Origin: SAR202 cluster bacterium
Lineage (GTDB): Bacteria > Chloroflexota > Dehalococcoidia > Lucifugimonadales > GCA-2712585
Length of the DNA: 63,027 nt
Direction: 5' to 3'
Assembly: GCA_016872285.1 (NCBI GenBank)
Contig: VGZZ01000011.1
Coordinates: 1-63,027 of the forward strand
Part shown: positions 18,901-26,513 of the stretch, piece by piece
Numbering within the stretch: position 1 is the stretch's first letter
Layout of the letters: each line of letters begins with the position of its first letter
Program-made: the position numbers and the translations under genes
The notes under the pieces: model-generated
Databases searched by the model: none
Told to the model about the DNA's origin: nothing
What the model saw: the letters and a program-made list of their open reading frames with translations, nothing else

Positions 18901-19955
18901 AGCTTGTGGTTTCCGGACAGGGTCACCGGATAGGTGATGGGGACCGTCCAGGGGGCGGCCAACTGCACGCCCACCAACTGGGGATCGCTCCCGTCCGCAT
19001 TCGATATATAGATCCAGGAGCAGTTGTCGGCGGCGAGGTAGAGGATGAAGTCACCGTTCCCGCTCACCGGGGTTGAGTATCGCGTCCAGCTCTGCTGCTT
19101 GTCCCCCGGGGGACCTCCATACTGGGAAGTTAGACCGAACCACTCAAAGCCCGGCCAGGCGTTGATCCAGTCGGCGGTGAAGATGTGACTGACGGAGCTT
19201 TGGAACGAAGCCCCGTTCGCCACAAACGCCTTATGCGGGTTCGTCCAGGGCGCGTCGAGGCCCACCGCGGGGTTCGGCACACAGATCGTGCTGGGCCAGT
19301 TCGGGTCCTGGGGGTTGGGGGGTACGATCGCGTTCCAGGTATCCACGTGCGACCCGCTGGTGTAGACCACCGGCAAGGCAAAGACGCGGATGTTATCGAG
19401 GGCTGGACCGCACGCGGCGAAGGTTCCGCTGAGGCAGAGGGGTCCCGTGGTGAGGCTGGTGAAGGTAAGAGTTGTGGTATTGGAGTTCGCCGTAAAGTTG
19501 AAGGTCTCCGGCCACCAGCCCATGTTTGTTGCGGAGCGTCCCGCTGTGGCGAAGGTAGGTGTGGCCGATTGTCCCGCCGCCGACACCTGGAGCACCACGC
19601 CACCTCCGTTTCCAGGGTTGCCCGCCAGGTCGAAGACCAACTCGTAGTTATGCCCTACGAAGGTTGGGAAGCTCTGGCTTATGCTGCCGGGAAAGAACCC
19701 GTTCAAATCAAGGCTGTATGAGCCCTCACTGGGTTGCCACTCTGACGAGTGAACAACGTCCACATCCCCTGAATTTATAGTCCAGGAGGCGGTGGTGCCG
19801 GTCTCGAAGCCTCCATTGGAGATAAGGTTGGTGGCAGCCTCAGCCGGACCAGGCACCAGGGCCATGGTAACCGCCAGGACCATCGCTGCTAACAGACCCA
19901 GGACCGCTACATTAACTCTACGGGCCGCAAGTGTATACATACCATTAGTCCTCAT
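12909..19955 (-). CDS. giant secreted PKD-repeat protein with lectin-like domain and C-terminal post-COAP domain
   Basis: A 2348-residue exported protein. Residues 1-40 are a signal peptide (cut near PAEA/A). About 42-195 is a choice-of-anchor C/DUF642-like beta domain (NLISNGGFETG to ALDNIRVF). About 200-380 is an unassigned globular region. Cadherin/PKD-like Ig repeats follow to about 750. About 755-950 is a Rossmann or GATase1-like segment containing two Cys pairs. About 990-1130 is a C-type-lectin-like domain (TYTNWNAGEPNG style WNAGEPNGDG). From about 1380 a domain of unknown type and a carboxypeptidase-regulatory-like fold lead into five or more tandem PKD modules (INWGDGS, DDDTG, VNNVAP). 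The last 115 residues match the post-COAP type. No LPXTG or C-terminal membrane helix is seen. Likely cell-surface adhesion or glycan binding. Confidence 0.9.
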   Translation of the reverse strand: MRTNGMYTLAARRVNVAVLGLLAAMVLAVTMALVPGPAEAATNLISNGGFETGTTASWTINSGDVDVVHSSEWQPSEGSYSLDLNGFFPGSISQSFPTFVGHNYELVFDLAGNPGNGGGVVLQVSAAGQSATPTFATAGRSATNMGWWPETFNFTANSNTTTLTFTSLTTGPLCLSGTFAACGPALDNIRVFALPVVYTSGSHVDTWNAIVPPNPQDPNWPSTICVPNPAVGLDAPWTNPHKAFVANGASFQSSVSHIFTADWINAWPGFEWFGLTSQYGGPPGDKQQSWTRYSTPVSGNGDFILYLAADNCSWIYISNADGSDPQLVGVQLAAPWTVPITYPVTLSGNHKLDFIVFDGGGQSGGMFRLETNSEAILFPTVAADNASVTVNQPAAATNTGTYSDGGAGANVGITASVGSVTKTGTNNGTWSWSKPTTSPPFDYDVTITATNASNGTAAFTQFHVHVLTNTPPTCNNDAFSMSEDATVSRTPPCTDPNGDPIQIEIVSLNLVSVSPVVIPGGNSWNVTPGLNYNGPASYTYKATDNKGATSNVATATITVDAVNDPPTINRNSASVTVNEGQTANNSGTYADVDNTDAQLTLSASIGTVTKTGPGAWSWSFNTTDGPIQTQVVTINVFDGVITRSTTFQLNVNNVAPIITSLTATPNTINEGQSTTLNGSFSDPGAPDKHTVIINWDDGSPNTVLNLAPGVLTFSANHTYVDNKPGNAPYTVSVTVTDKDGGSSAGGGGHIVVNHDEWTIAEQGFNAIPGAAGVFAKNIASWFTGGGTGNFLVYSNNFGLVGPQLANTMTGAGHTWTVNTGLPFTLATLQQYDGVFLAAWPHPGSPNQQVLIDYVNAGGNVYLGGGTGCCGGAGGEAAIWNTFLGAFGLQFQTSGYNGICCVTPVNSTHVLASGLTQLYFNNGSSVFLTGNAGPSSQVIAFHNGIGILGVYGSQNSVPVHVNNVAPVVNAGPDATINEGQTYTNAPSCAGAVTDPSTSHRYLSVSVPGGLTWPSAHAAAQALICGGSAGHLVTITSGAEQSFLNANLPPATFGVPFAHGYWIGGTWVGSGFGWVTGEPFVYTNWNAGEPNGDGMSAGGAIHFFGVGSPTGKWNDVPGSGYFFTGYVVEFDGPFGGSFTDPGADSPWTGTVNYGDGTGTQPLPINQANKSFTLSHQYNDNGIYNVNVCVTDKDGAQGCDTVEVTVNNVAPTSSLSNSGPITEGSSTTINFGPQFDPSSRDIAAGLHFAFDCNGGDLLGATYAGSGTNMSTDCWFNDAGSHTVKGRIIDKDGGSTLHSTIVQVNLPPTPDFSIDYDGPEGCICTPLFMNTQSNGAEHLFFKASGASVDLTVYAHSVNNMNPENLVAQVYDTTTNGLVATLNASYPAGTAAGTEVSATDSIATVAERIYRIKVTTPSTPSTQPHWRAVIDGASQAAINSPTWASIEADAPVRWFFNVNGSETLGVRWFSTDVPTPPSPGTATVDTQFFTPVGAASTSHILTAPVPPGIDQTISPAASSTGQWNLRINSNTFTPSGGGVHYRLQTVGLSDAAIYLTPATAGYGSISGTVSTSGGAPFPFPVQINLRSLIDNTIVDNTTSAGGSFSFFDVFVGDYRVEVVLPPGTNIVGPSFFDIFVACDEDSAVDFIINRPPKSIAGFYFVDEGGSVALNGQDGDPDGNPVTYIWDLDNDGVFETPGQNPVFSAAGRDGPDDQPIKLRVCDGFGGCAVSSGNVHINNVAPTITNITLNGASIDENGSVTLNGSFTDPGLPDTFTVVINWGLGQGSTTLNLAAGQTTFSASHQYLDDNPTGTASDVYNVGVTVSDDDTGLASAGATVTVNNVAPSITSLTAANINEGQSTTLNVSFSDPGTQDIHTVTIDWGDGKSQTMTLALGARSFSAAHSYPDDNPTGTPSDLYTITVTVADDDTGSDTEAVAITVSNVAPANVSLNVSPASINENDSVTLSGSFTDPGVEDTHTVVINWGDGSANTTLTLSAGVLSFSGVTHQYLDDGASPGNGTPSDTHTISVTVTDDDTGTGSASTSVTVNNVAPQVTVNGPFTINENGSVTVSGAVTDAGTLDAHIVVISWGAGEGSTTLTLPAGVLTYSASHQYLDDNPTGTASDVYAVNVTVTDDDTGTGSASTSVTVKNVSPVVNAGADQNVLIGTPLNVSASFTDIGTQDTWTYSIDWGDGSPVGTGNSTAGVPITGSHLYVVTGPRTVTICVTDDDTGSHCDSLVVDFLSGTGKITAGVLRFGNNGRGGFNVQSDKNGTVKGELQYHNGSDNLHAHTLTHIAVYDNNTKGWFAGVLTDGRTFVAYVEDNGEPGKNDVFKMWVEGVLLNGDGKLTGGNVQIHK
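13220..14760 (-). repeat. tandem PKD-module DNA repeats
   Basis: The C-terminal PKD modules are repetitive at DNA level. A block at 13531-13586 recurs at 13834-13889 with one mismatch, 303 bp (101 codons) apart. A stretch starting at 13621 recurs from about 14543 over more than 30 bases. This points to recent duplication or gene conversion and is a place where module number may vary or assembly may slip. Confidence 0.8.
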
Positions 19956-20310
19956 AATTCCTAAATTTGCGGTTCCATCCTTGTTGCTCGCATCTACGAC
20001 AAAAATCTAGTCTCCTGATAACCAGGGGCAAATCTTAATCACACAAAACCCACACTTCATAAATCCCGATAATTCTGGGGTGCGGTCTTGTAGGCAGATA
20101 GGGTGCCAGCACCCAATTTTCAGGTGGTGCCACCCCCCAAAGGGGTATTTTCGGGGGTGGTATAGGGCTAGCCCCTAGCTGGCTTTAAGGGGCAGTCCCA
20201 GTACGCCAACAAAGAACAGAGATCGCCCAGGGCAACTTGCCTAAGGAAGAGACGACTCCAGTCCGCCTTGTCGACTGGCAGCGACAATGGGAGTTGTGCG
20301 GAAGCCGCTT
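19956..20310. other. 355-nt intergenic region with two short GC-rich inverted repeats
   Basis: This gap separates the PKD protein start from the stop of the nitronate monooxygenase-like gene. It holds two palindromic elements, 20101-20114 (arms gggtgc/gcaccc) and 20123-20134 (arms ggtgg/ccacc), sharing the core GGTGCCA. They could be an operator or mRNA hairpins upstream of the large gene. No gene or recognisable riboswitch was found. Confidence 0.4.
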
Positions 20311-21291
20311 TTACTTTTGGGGGAGCACTTGTGACAGGTGTGGCCCGCCCGCGAGCAGCCGTGCGGCCTCAGTGCCTACCTGCCGCACAATCTCGCCGGC
20401 TGGCTCAATGCTCTTGATAAGGTCGACGCCCTCGCCGGCAAAGACGACTCGAATGTCGGGGTCGCCGTCCTGGGTGGCGCGGTTGTAGGCCTGGCGCTCG
20501 GCGTCCAGGTTGTCGGCCAGCTCGCCCTCGCGGCCCTGCCATTTTTCAAAAAATCGGTTCTTGATGGCGCGTCCGGTGAAAGGCTTGGGCCAATCATAGC
20601 CGCGAATAGTATCGAATATGCGGGTACGAACCGTGTCCTGGGCGGTGGCCTGAACGATTCGCTCCTTGATGCGGCGGTGGCCCAGGGCTTCGTCGGAGGC
20701 GTAGAGACGGGTGCCCATGAGCGCGCCGCAGGCGCCCATCATCAGGACAGCGGCCAAGCCCCGGCCGTCGGCGATGCCGCCGGCGGCGAGGACGGGCGTG
20801 GGGTGGAACGCGTCTATGACGGCGGGCAGCAGGGGAAACAGGGCCTGGTGGGCGCCGTGGCCGCCGGCCTCCGTGCCCTGGGCGACGATGAAGTCCGCCC
20901 CGGCCTCCTGGGCCAGGCTAGCCATTTCGAGCGACTGCACCTGGCATATGAGCTTGACGCCTCGCTTTTTGATGGCGCCGGCGTAGGGCCGCGGGTCGCC
21001 GAAGGAGAGCATCACCACCGACGGCTTGTAGTCGAGGATGAAGTCGAGGGTTTGGCGATTGGTGTTCCAGGTGATGAGGCCCGCGCCCCAGGGACGCTGA
21101 GTCCGTTCAGTGACCTCGGCCAGCTCCTTAGCCAGCCATTCCCTGTCGCCGTGGCCGCCGCCTACAAGCCCCAGACCGCCGGCGTTGGACACCGCCGCCG
21201 CCAGCGCGCCGCCCGCGACGCCGCCCATGGGCGCGAGGCCGATGGGGTAGGACAGATGGAAGGCTTTGGTGAAGGCGGTGGTGATGGCCAT
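20311..21291 (-). CDS. nitronate monooxygenase / enoyl-ACP reductase II (FabK-like) family flavoprotein
   Basis: A 326-residue FMN TIM-barrel enzyme of the 2-nitropropane dioxygenase family. The start is ATG 21291 (GGAG 6 nt upstream; MAITTAFTKAF); a longer reading frame back to 21432 lacks family similarity. Seen motifs are LAPMGGVAGGALAAAVSNAG at the N-terminus, AQGTEAGGHG for FMN, and LAAGGIADGRG followed by GALMGTRLYAS. The family oxidises alkyl nitronates or reduces enoyl-ACP. The lack of any fatty-acid genes nearby favours a nitronate or related role, but this is not decisive. Confidence 0.87.
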   Translation of the reverse strand: MAITTAFTKAFHLSYPIGLAPMGGVAGGALAAAVSNAGGLGLVGGGHGDREWLAKELAEVTERTQRPWGAGLITWNTNRQTLDFILDYKPSVVMLSFGDPRPYAGAIKKRGVKLICQVQSLEMASLAQEAGADFIVAQGTEAGGHGAHQALFPLLPAVIDAFHPTPVLAAGGIADGRGLAAVLMMGACGALMGTRLYASDEALGHRRIKERIVQATAQDTVRTRIFDTIRGYDWPKPFTGRAIKNRFFEKWQGREGELADNLDAERQAYNRATQDGDPDIRVVFAGEGVDLIKSIEPAGEIVRQVGTEAARLLAGGPHLSQVLPQK

Positions 21292-21876
21292 TTTTGTCTC
21301 CAGCGCGGGTGTTGGCGCCAACAGCATAGGAGGGATAGGAAGAATAGGCAATGATGGCGCGTTTGCCTGACGCTGGCGGGAAATGCATGTACACATCCGC
21401 CGAGTTATTGCATGATGCCAGGATGGAGACACGAACCCTTACCGAGGGTACTAGGGCTATTGCCGGAGCGTGTCAGTACCTCATGCGCCTCCGCCACCCA
21501 ATGATAGATTCCAAAGTGGCTAAAAAGAGAAGGGTTACGACCTAGGCAGTTACCCGAGACTTAGTAGTGGAAAACATTGAGGAACTGTGCCACATGGTGA
21601 ACTCATAACGGCCTCGGGGCACCTATGCCATGGGGGAGGCGGAATTGGCGAAGCTAGTGACCCGCGACAGCATGATAGGGGTGTCTGAGGCGCTGGCGCC
21701 GGAGGGCGTGAGGGCGGGGTAGCAGATTTGGAATCGACTGGGCTGAACCTTGCCCACTGGATAGGGTACATAGTCGCAGCCAACTTGCTGCTCAAAGTTG
21801 TCTGCGAGGAAACCTAGGCTGCTGTTGGAGCCTATCCTCAGTTATAATCACGGCCCACTTATTTTTCCCAAGCCTG
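21292..21876. other. 585-nt region without an intact gene; possible gene remnant
   Basis: No intact gene is convincing. On the plus strand a coding-like frame from about 21546 to 21722 reads AVTRDLVVENIEELCHMV, then an in-frame TAA (21606), then YAMGEAELAKLVTRD to a TAG at 21722. It looks like the tail of a decayed gene of unknown family. The remainder shows nothing recognisable. Confidence 0.3.
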
Positions 21877-23457
21877 TCACTGAGCGCCGATGAGCGGCTG
21901 GTCAGGGTTGAACCCACCCAATGATCTCGTTCCTTTGAACTCAAGAGACAGCAGGTCGAGAACCTTAACCATCGTGTCGCCTTTCCACCCAGTCCCGATG
22001 GAGCGGGCGCTCACGTAGACATAGCGGCCGTCGGCGGAGAGGCCGAGCACGCGGACGTGGAGCCCGGGCTCAAGGTGGGCAACCTCGGTCATGGACTGGG
22101 CATCGAACACAGAAAGGCCGCTGGGGGGGACGTTGGGGTTTCCCTGAATTGAGCTTCCGAGCAACAGCCACTTGCCGTTGGGTGAGAGGTCAATATCGCT
22201 CACCGGCAGATCAAGCCGGCGAAGTTGGCGGAAATCGTCAGTGGCAATGATCTGAAGCCCCAGCGGCTGTTCGACCACAGCCTTAGTGTCTTTGTCCCAC
22301 ACGCCCTCAGTCCCGGTGACATATAGACGATCCCCGTCTGGGATAAGGACAACGCGCCGTGTGATTCCAGGGGCCTCTTTCGCATATGCCGGTCTGCTCA
22401 CCCAGTCAAGCATACGGCTAAGTGGTGATTGGGGATGGATGATGTTGGCCTGTTTCAAAAGCTTGCCTTGCGCGAGGTCCACCACGGTCACTCTGTCTGT
22501 GTCTGCGTGAACGACGTAAAGCCGCTCGCGGTCCAAGTCCCACGCGAGGCCGGCGCTGTAATCTCTCAGTGGAGTGCCGCCTTCCGCCGGCTCCCCACTT
22601 ACAACGAAGCCGTGTCTAACCCCCTCAAGCGTCACATCGGCCAGGACCCGGCCTTGCCCCACGTCCACGATCACCACGTGAGCCGTTGCTCCTATTCCCC
22701 CCAGAGCGCCATACATCGCCAGACGGTCGCCCGAGGGGAGCAATCGCATTTCCAATGGGTTGAAGCCGATGGGAAGCTCCGCCACGAGTGACAGCCTCTC
22801 GGTGTTAGGGTCGTAGCGGTGCAGCCTGTGGGTTAGAGGCTTGTTGGATGAGGGATCCATGAATATGACATACAGGCCGGTGTTATCCTCACTGAAGGTT
22901 GGGAGGTAAAACTCCGTCATGCCCGCCGGAACAACCTTCTCCGTCCAAGAGACAAGGTCTACCACGTGAAGACGCCTTTCCTCTGGCGTGTACGGCGTGC
23001 AGTTCCGCCTGCCCCCCTCCTCTGTACAGATTTCTCGGTCGGCGGTAGCAAGGTGCCAACCGACGACGGCCACCATCCGTCCGTCCCGACTCAGGGCGTA
23101 CGACCCGGAGCGGCCCTCCCAACCGAGATCCAACGGGGTGTAACCTTCTACATCGCGCAGCGTTACGGGGTCCACAGGGCGGACTGCCATGGTATGGCGG
23201 GTCCGCTCCCCTCCCGCTATCTTTTCGTGAACGACATGCGGAACCAACAAGAGCACCCTGGCAGCGGGCTCATTGCGGATCGGGGATAAGGTCGGCGTCG
23301 GCTGCTTAGTGGCTGTGGGAGATGAGGTCGGGGTCGGCTGCTCGGCGATTGTGGGAGACGGGGTAGTACCACGGCCCTGAGGGCTGCCACACGCGAAGGC
23401 AAGGATGGCTACCAAGGCCAGCCCCAAGGCTAATGGTGTTACCCAACGTCTCATCAC
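21877..23457 (-). CDS. lipoprotein with WD40/YVTN-like beta-propeller
   Basis: A 526-residue exported lipoprotein. A hydrophobic stretch ends at the lipobox AILAFACG (Cys about residue 23), then a Thr/Pro/Ser linker of about 40 residues leads into a propeller. Repeat-like blade segments include GSYALSRDGRMVAVV, DLAQGKLLKQANI, SPNGKWLLLGSS and LSADGRYVYVSARS. Such propellers usually bind proteins or ligands at the outer membrane face or cell surface. No catalytic motif was seen. The gene stands alone, with gaps of 340 and 585 nt on its two sides. Confidence 0.8.
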   Translation of the reverse strand: MMRRWVTPLALGLALVAILAFACGSPQGRGTTPSPTIAEQPTPTSSPTATKQPTPTLSPIRNEPAARVLLLVPHVVHEKIAGGERTRHTMAVRPVDPVTLRDVEGYTPLDLGWEGRSGSYALSRDGRMVAVVGWHLATADREICTEEGGRRNCTPYTPEERRLHVVDLVSWTEKVVPAGMTEFYLPTFSEDNTGLYVIFMDPSSNKPLTHRLHRYDPNTERLSLVAELPIGFNPLEMRLLPSGDRLAMYGALGGIGATAHVVIVDVGQGRVLADVTLEGVRHGFVVSGEPAEGGTPLRDYSAGLAWDLDRERLYVVHADTDRVTVVDLAQGKLLKQANIIHPQSPLSRMLDWVSRPAYAKEAPGITRRVVLIPDGDRLYVTGTEGVWDKDTKAVVEQPLGLQIIATDDFRQLRRLDLPVSDIDLSPNGKWLLLGSSIQGNPNVPPSGLSVFDAQSMTEVAHLEPGLHVRVLGLSADGRYVYVSARSIGTGWKGDTMVKVLDLLSLEFKGTRSLGGFNPDQPLIGAQ

Positions 23458-23797
23458 ACCACCTAGTTACACTTCAATCCACCCCATATACAACTGAGAT
23501 AGCGAAGAGGTTCCATTTTTACACTGCCTGCGGATAGAGGTTTCAAAGTTGGGAACGCCCAGAAAGTGCCCCACGCCCGCAAGTAAAGGGGAAGCTACCC
23601 CCACACTTTTCGTAAAAACAATGGCTTGGGAGGCCGTCCTGTATAGAATCAAGAACTTTTGAAATGGGTCTTCGCGCACTAAGTATAACACGGGACACGC
23701 CGCCGTAGCCCCGCCACGACTCCTGTGCCAACCAGAGGTCAAGGGCGGCGTGTCCCGCCGTTTTGCTGTCCCGGTTTTCCAGGGTAGGCTGAGGGGT
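23458..23797. other. 340-nt intergenic region with long-spaced inverted repeat
   Basis: Between the SIS-domain gene and the propeller lipoprotein gene. The only structure I see is the 14-bp inverted repeat at 23691-23757, listed separately. A minus-strand frame across the gap (23467-23856) has no similarity that I recognise. Confidence 0.5.
23691..23757. repeat. 14-bp perfect inverted repeat, 39-nt spacer
   Basis: The arm at 23691-23704 (CGGGACACGCCGCC) is the exact reverse complement of 23744-23757. It lies downstream of no coding end on the plus strand and about 40 nt after the SIS-domain gene stop is not possible to assign as a terminator, because no T-run follows. It may be a remnant of a small mobile repeat or a protein-binding site. 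Confidence 0.6.
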
Positions 23798-24895
23798 CTA
23801 CAAACTAATGCGCCGCCTTGCCTCGGCATAGAGCGGGTCGTCGCGGCGGAAGACATCGGGGTTCTTGCCTTTCGCCAGCGCCACGTAATAAGTGAACATC
23901 TGCAAGGGCACTATGTAGGTCAACGGACTCCATAAGTCCGGCGTTGGCGGCATAGATAGCCTGTCCGAGGCCAGCTTTGAAAGAGTCTCATCGCCCTCTG
24001 CCGACAAGGCTAAGACCGGCGCGCCGATAGTGGAGAAGGCCTGGGCGATTTCGGCGGCGCGCTGGCGGCCTGGGCCTGGCGGGGCGATGAGGGTGAGGAG
24101 CGTCTTGGGGTCGCTGGAGAGGAAGGGGCCGTGGAGGAGCTGCTCAAGCTGGAAGCCTTCGGTTATGGTGTAGCTGGCCTCCTTCATCTTCAGGGCCACC
24201 TCGTAGGCCGTGGCGGCGTTGCCGCCCCATCCGGCAAAGTAGAATCTGCTGCTGCCGGCATAACGGTGGGCCAAGCGCTTTATTTCAGGCTCGAGGCCCA
24301 GGGCGGCTTGCATCGCCTCCGGTATCGCATCCAGCTCCGCTTTCAGACTCGACGCCTCTTTCTTGTCGCTGGCGCGGCCCAATTCCACCGACAGCAGCGC
24401 CAAGACGGCCAGGGCGGAGGTGTAGCTGATGGTGAAGGCGGAGGACTTTTCTCGTTCACAGGTCCTGAGGACCAGGTCAGCGGCCTCGACGGTTGGCTCG
24501 GCCTGGGTGCTGCTCATGCATACGGTGAAAGCGCCGCGTTTTTTTGCTATATCCAGCGCTTGAAGGGAGCTGCCTTTGGCGCCGGAGTGGGTGATGATGA
24601 TAACCGCATCCGACGGCCCTAGAGGTGGCGTGTAGTGGGCGAACTCGAAGGAGTTCCACGCCTGCACTCGGTTGTGCCAGCCGCCGGCGTTTCGCATCCA
24701 GAACTCGCCGATGAGGGCGGCGTGCCAGGAGGTGCCGATGCCTACCAGATGAATCCTCTCGCGGCTAAGCGTCTGCTCCGCGGCTTCCTTGACCTGACCG
24801 TTCGGGTCCGAGAGAAGCACTCCGACTTTTGCCGGCTGGCGCACGATGGCGTCGTGCATGTGGTACGGGTGGCCGTTGCGGGGCTGGGTGGTCAT
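23798..24895 (-). CDS. SIS-domain phosphosugar isomerase/deaminase-like protein
   Basis: A 365-residue protein with two SIS (sugar isomerase) domains, similar in layout to the isomerase half of GlmS and to AgaS/FrlB-type proteins. The first domain contains HLVGIGTSWHAALIGEFW and ITHSGAKGSSLQALDIAKKRG (phosphosugar Ser/Thr loop). The second contains YFAGWGGNAATAYEVALKMKEA and GFQLEQLLHGPF, the typical GlmS-like glutamate/histidine region. There is no glutaminase domain, so it cannot be a normal GlmS. Likely acts on a phosphorylated amino or keto sugar; substrate unknown. Start ATG 24895 has AGGAAA upstream. Confidence 0.82.
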   Translation of the reverse strand: MTTQPRNGHPYHMHDAIVRQPAKVGVLLSDPNGQVKEAAEQTLSRERIHLVGIGTSWHAALIGEFWMRNAGGWHNRVQAWNSFEFAHYTPPLGPSDAVIIITHSGAKGSSLQALDIAKKRGAFTVCMSSTQAEPTVEAADLVLRTCEREKSSAFTISYTSALAVLALLSVELGRASDKKEASSLKAELDAIPEAMQAALGLEPEIKRLAHRYAGSSRFYFAGWGGNAATAYEVALKMKEASYTITEGFQLEQLLHGPFLSSDPKTLLTLIAPPGPGRQRAAEIAQAFSTIGAPVLALSAEGDETLSKLASDRLSMPPTPDLWSPLTYIVPLQMFTYYVALAKGKNPDVFRRDDPLYAEARRRISL

Positions 24896-25010
24896 AAGCG
24901 GGAATTTCCTAAAGACGGTGTTTAATTACGGTGGGGCGTTGGTGGTATTTGTGGACGAGAGGATGTGCGGGGCGTGTCAGTAATATGGCAAGGGAGGATG
25001 CTGTCACAAC

Positions 25011-25062
25011 AGATTCCTCGACTGCGTCCTTCCGAGTACAGAAGGACTACGCTCGGAATGAC
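25011..25062. repeat. REP-like imperfect palindrome in intergenic region
   Basis: An imperfect inverted repeat: ATTCCTCG on the left pairs with CTCGGAAT on the right, and inside it GCG-CCTTC pairs with GAAGG-CGC. It sits in the 230-nt gap between two minus-strand genes. Sequences of this style are dispersed in many genomes, but only one copy was noticed in this window. Confidence 0.4.
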
Positions 25063-25127
25063 AGTTTCGCTTGTTGGTTGGCGTAAACATAGGACAAATC
25101 ATCACAATGTGTTGGATTGGCACCGCA

Positions 25128-26513
25128 CTAATCCTCTGGCGCGGGACGGATGGGCAGGCGGAGGCTAGGGTGGCGTTGGAGGAGGCGCTGCCATACGCGG
25201 CGGCCAATCTTGTCCGCCTCGGCGATGATGGAAGCCTCGTCCACGTGCAGCATTTTGCCGTCGCGCAGCACCCACTGGCCGTCCACCATGACCGACTCGA
25301 TATCGCTGGGCTGGCCGTTGTTGATAAAACTGGAGACGATGCGTATAGCCGGAACCAGGTTGGAGCGCTGCACGTTGACGATGAATAAATCCGCCTTCTT
25401 GCCCGGTTCCAGGCTGCCGATTTCTTTTTCCATGCTGATGGCGCGAGCGCTGCCCATAGTAGTGTCGTACAAGACATCTTCTGGCTGAGGGTTGGCGGCG
25501 TCCTGGCGGAGGATACGCTCGGTGAACATGCCGGTGCGCATAACCTCCACCATGTCCTGGGTATTGTTGTCGGTGCCCATGCCAATGACCGCGCCGGCGG
25601 CGCGAAGGGCAGGGATGGGCGGTATAACGGCGCGTCGGGCGGCCATGGCAGGCTGGTGGGAGACGTTGGAGCGGGTGGCGCCCATCAGGGCGACCTCAGA
25701 GGGGTCTAGGTAGCGGACGTGGGCTGCGACGAGGCCCGGACCTAGATAATCGTTGTGGTGGAGGGTGTGGGCGGGGCGGACGCCGCGCATCTGCAGCAGC
25801 GATTCGACCTCTATCTGCGACTGGGAGAGGTGGATGGTGTACTTGGCGTTGTACTTCTCGGCCAGGGCGCGGGCATCACGCAGCAGCTTTGGCGATGTTG
25901 TTTCCACCAGGCCGGTGGAGACCATGCAGGCCAGGCGGCCGCTGGCCTGGCCGTGCCACTTCTCGAAGAGCCTGCCCGCGCGTTCTATGTCTCCAACGCG
26001 CTGTTTATCCGAGTAATCTAAGACCGGCTCGCCGGGGCGATAGCCCTGAGGGACGACGCCATCGGCGGTGTTCTCGGCCAATGCCCATCGCAGGCCCGTC
26101 TTGGCTAAATCGGAGGCATAGCGGTGGATGCCTTTGGCGATTTCGACGGTGGTGGTGCAGCCGGTGCGGGCGCATTCGATGGCGCTGAGGAGGGCCATGA
26201 CGGTAGTCTCGTCGTCGGTGATCATATCGCGGGGGTCTTCGGGCAGGCGGAAGCTGGAGGGGAAGCCGAAGTCCTCGGTAACGCCGCGGAAGAGGTTGGC
26301 GGTAAGGTGGGCGTGGCAGTTAATGAGGCCGGGAAACACAGCCTTGCCCCGCCCGTCGACAACCTGCGCCTGGGGATAGCGGGCCGCGAGGTCTTTGGAC
26401 GGGCCAAGGGCGGCTATACGGCCGCCGTCGATGGCGATGGCCGCGCCGTAAAGAACGTCACGGGCAGGATTGCCCGTGACAATGGTGGCGTTTTTGATAA
26501 GTGTGGCAGGCAT
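25128..26513 (-). CDS. amidohydrolase of the cytosine deaminase/chlorohydrolase (TrzN/SsnA/MtaD-like) type
   Basis: A 461-residue metal-dependent hydrolase. An N-terminal beta-sandwich (IKNATIVTG) precedes the barrel metal motif NCHAHL (H67, H69). Downstream are a histidine-containing VAAHVRYLDP strand and the TDNNTQDMVEVMRTG segment, then the C-terminal GSLEPGKKADLFIV typical of the family. The first codon ATG at 26513 overlaps the preceding stop as TGATG, so translation is probably coupled to the upstream protease gene. An in-frame TTG at 26516 is less likely. Substrates in this family are deaminated or dechlorinated heterocycles; none can be named here. Confidence 0.86.
   Translation of the reverse strand: MPATLIKNATIVTGNPARDVLYGAAIAIDGGRIAALGPSKDLAARYPQAQVVDGRGKAVFPGLINCHAHLTANLFRGVTEDFGFPSSFRLPEDPRDMITDDETTVMALLSAIECARTGCTTTVEIAKGIHRYASDLAKTGLRWALAENTADGVVPQGYRPGEPVLDYSDKQRVGDIERAGRLFEKWHGQASGRLACMVSTGLVETTSPKLLRDARALAEKYNAKYTIHLSQSQIEVESLLQMRGVRPAHTLHHNDYLGPGLVAAHVRYLDPSEVALMGATRSNVSHQPAMAARRAVIPPIPALRAAGAVIGMGTDNNTQDMVEVMRTGMFTERILRQDAANPQPEDVLYDTTMGSARAISMEKEIGSLEPGKKADLFIVNVQRSNLVPAIRIVSSFINNGQPSDIESVMVDGQWVLRDGKMLHVDEASIIAEADKIGRRVWQRLLQRHPSLRLPIRPAPED

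Noticed and set aside
19956-20310. c-di-GMP or other known riboswitch ahead of the large surface-protein gene
   Set aside because: Neither the conserved core of GEMM-type aptamers nor other known aptamer motifs could be recognised.
23467-23856. 129-residue minus-strand frame in the gap after the SIS gene
   Set aside because: No family match, overlaps the SIS gene end and an inverted repeat, and lacks a convincing ribosome site.
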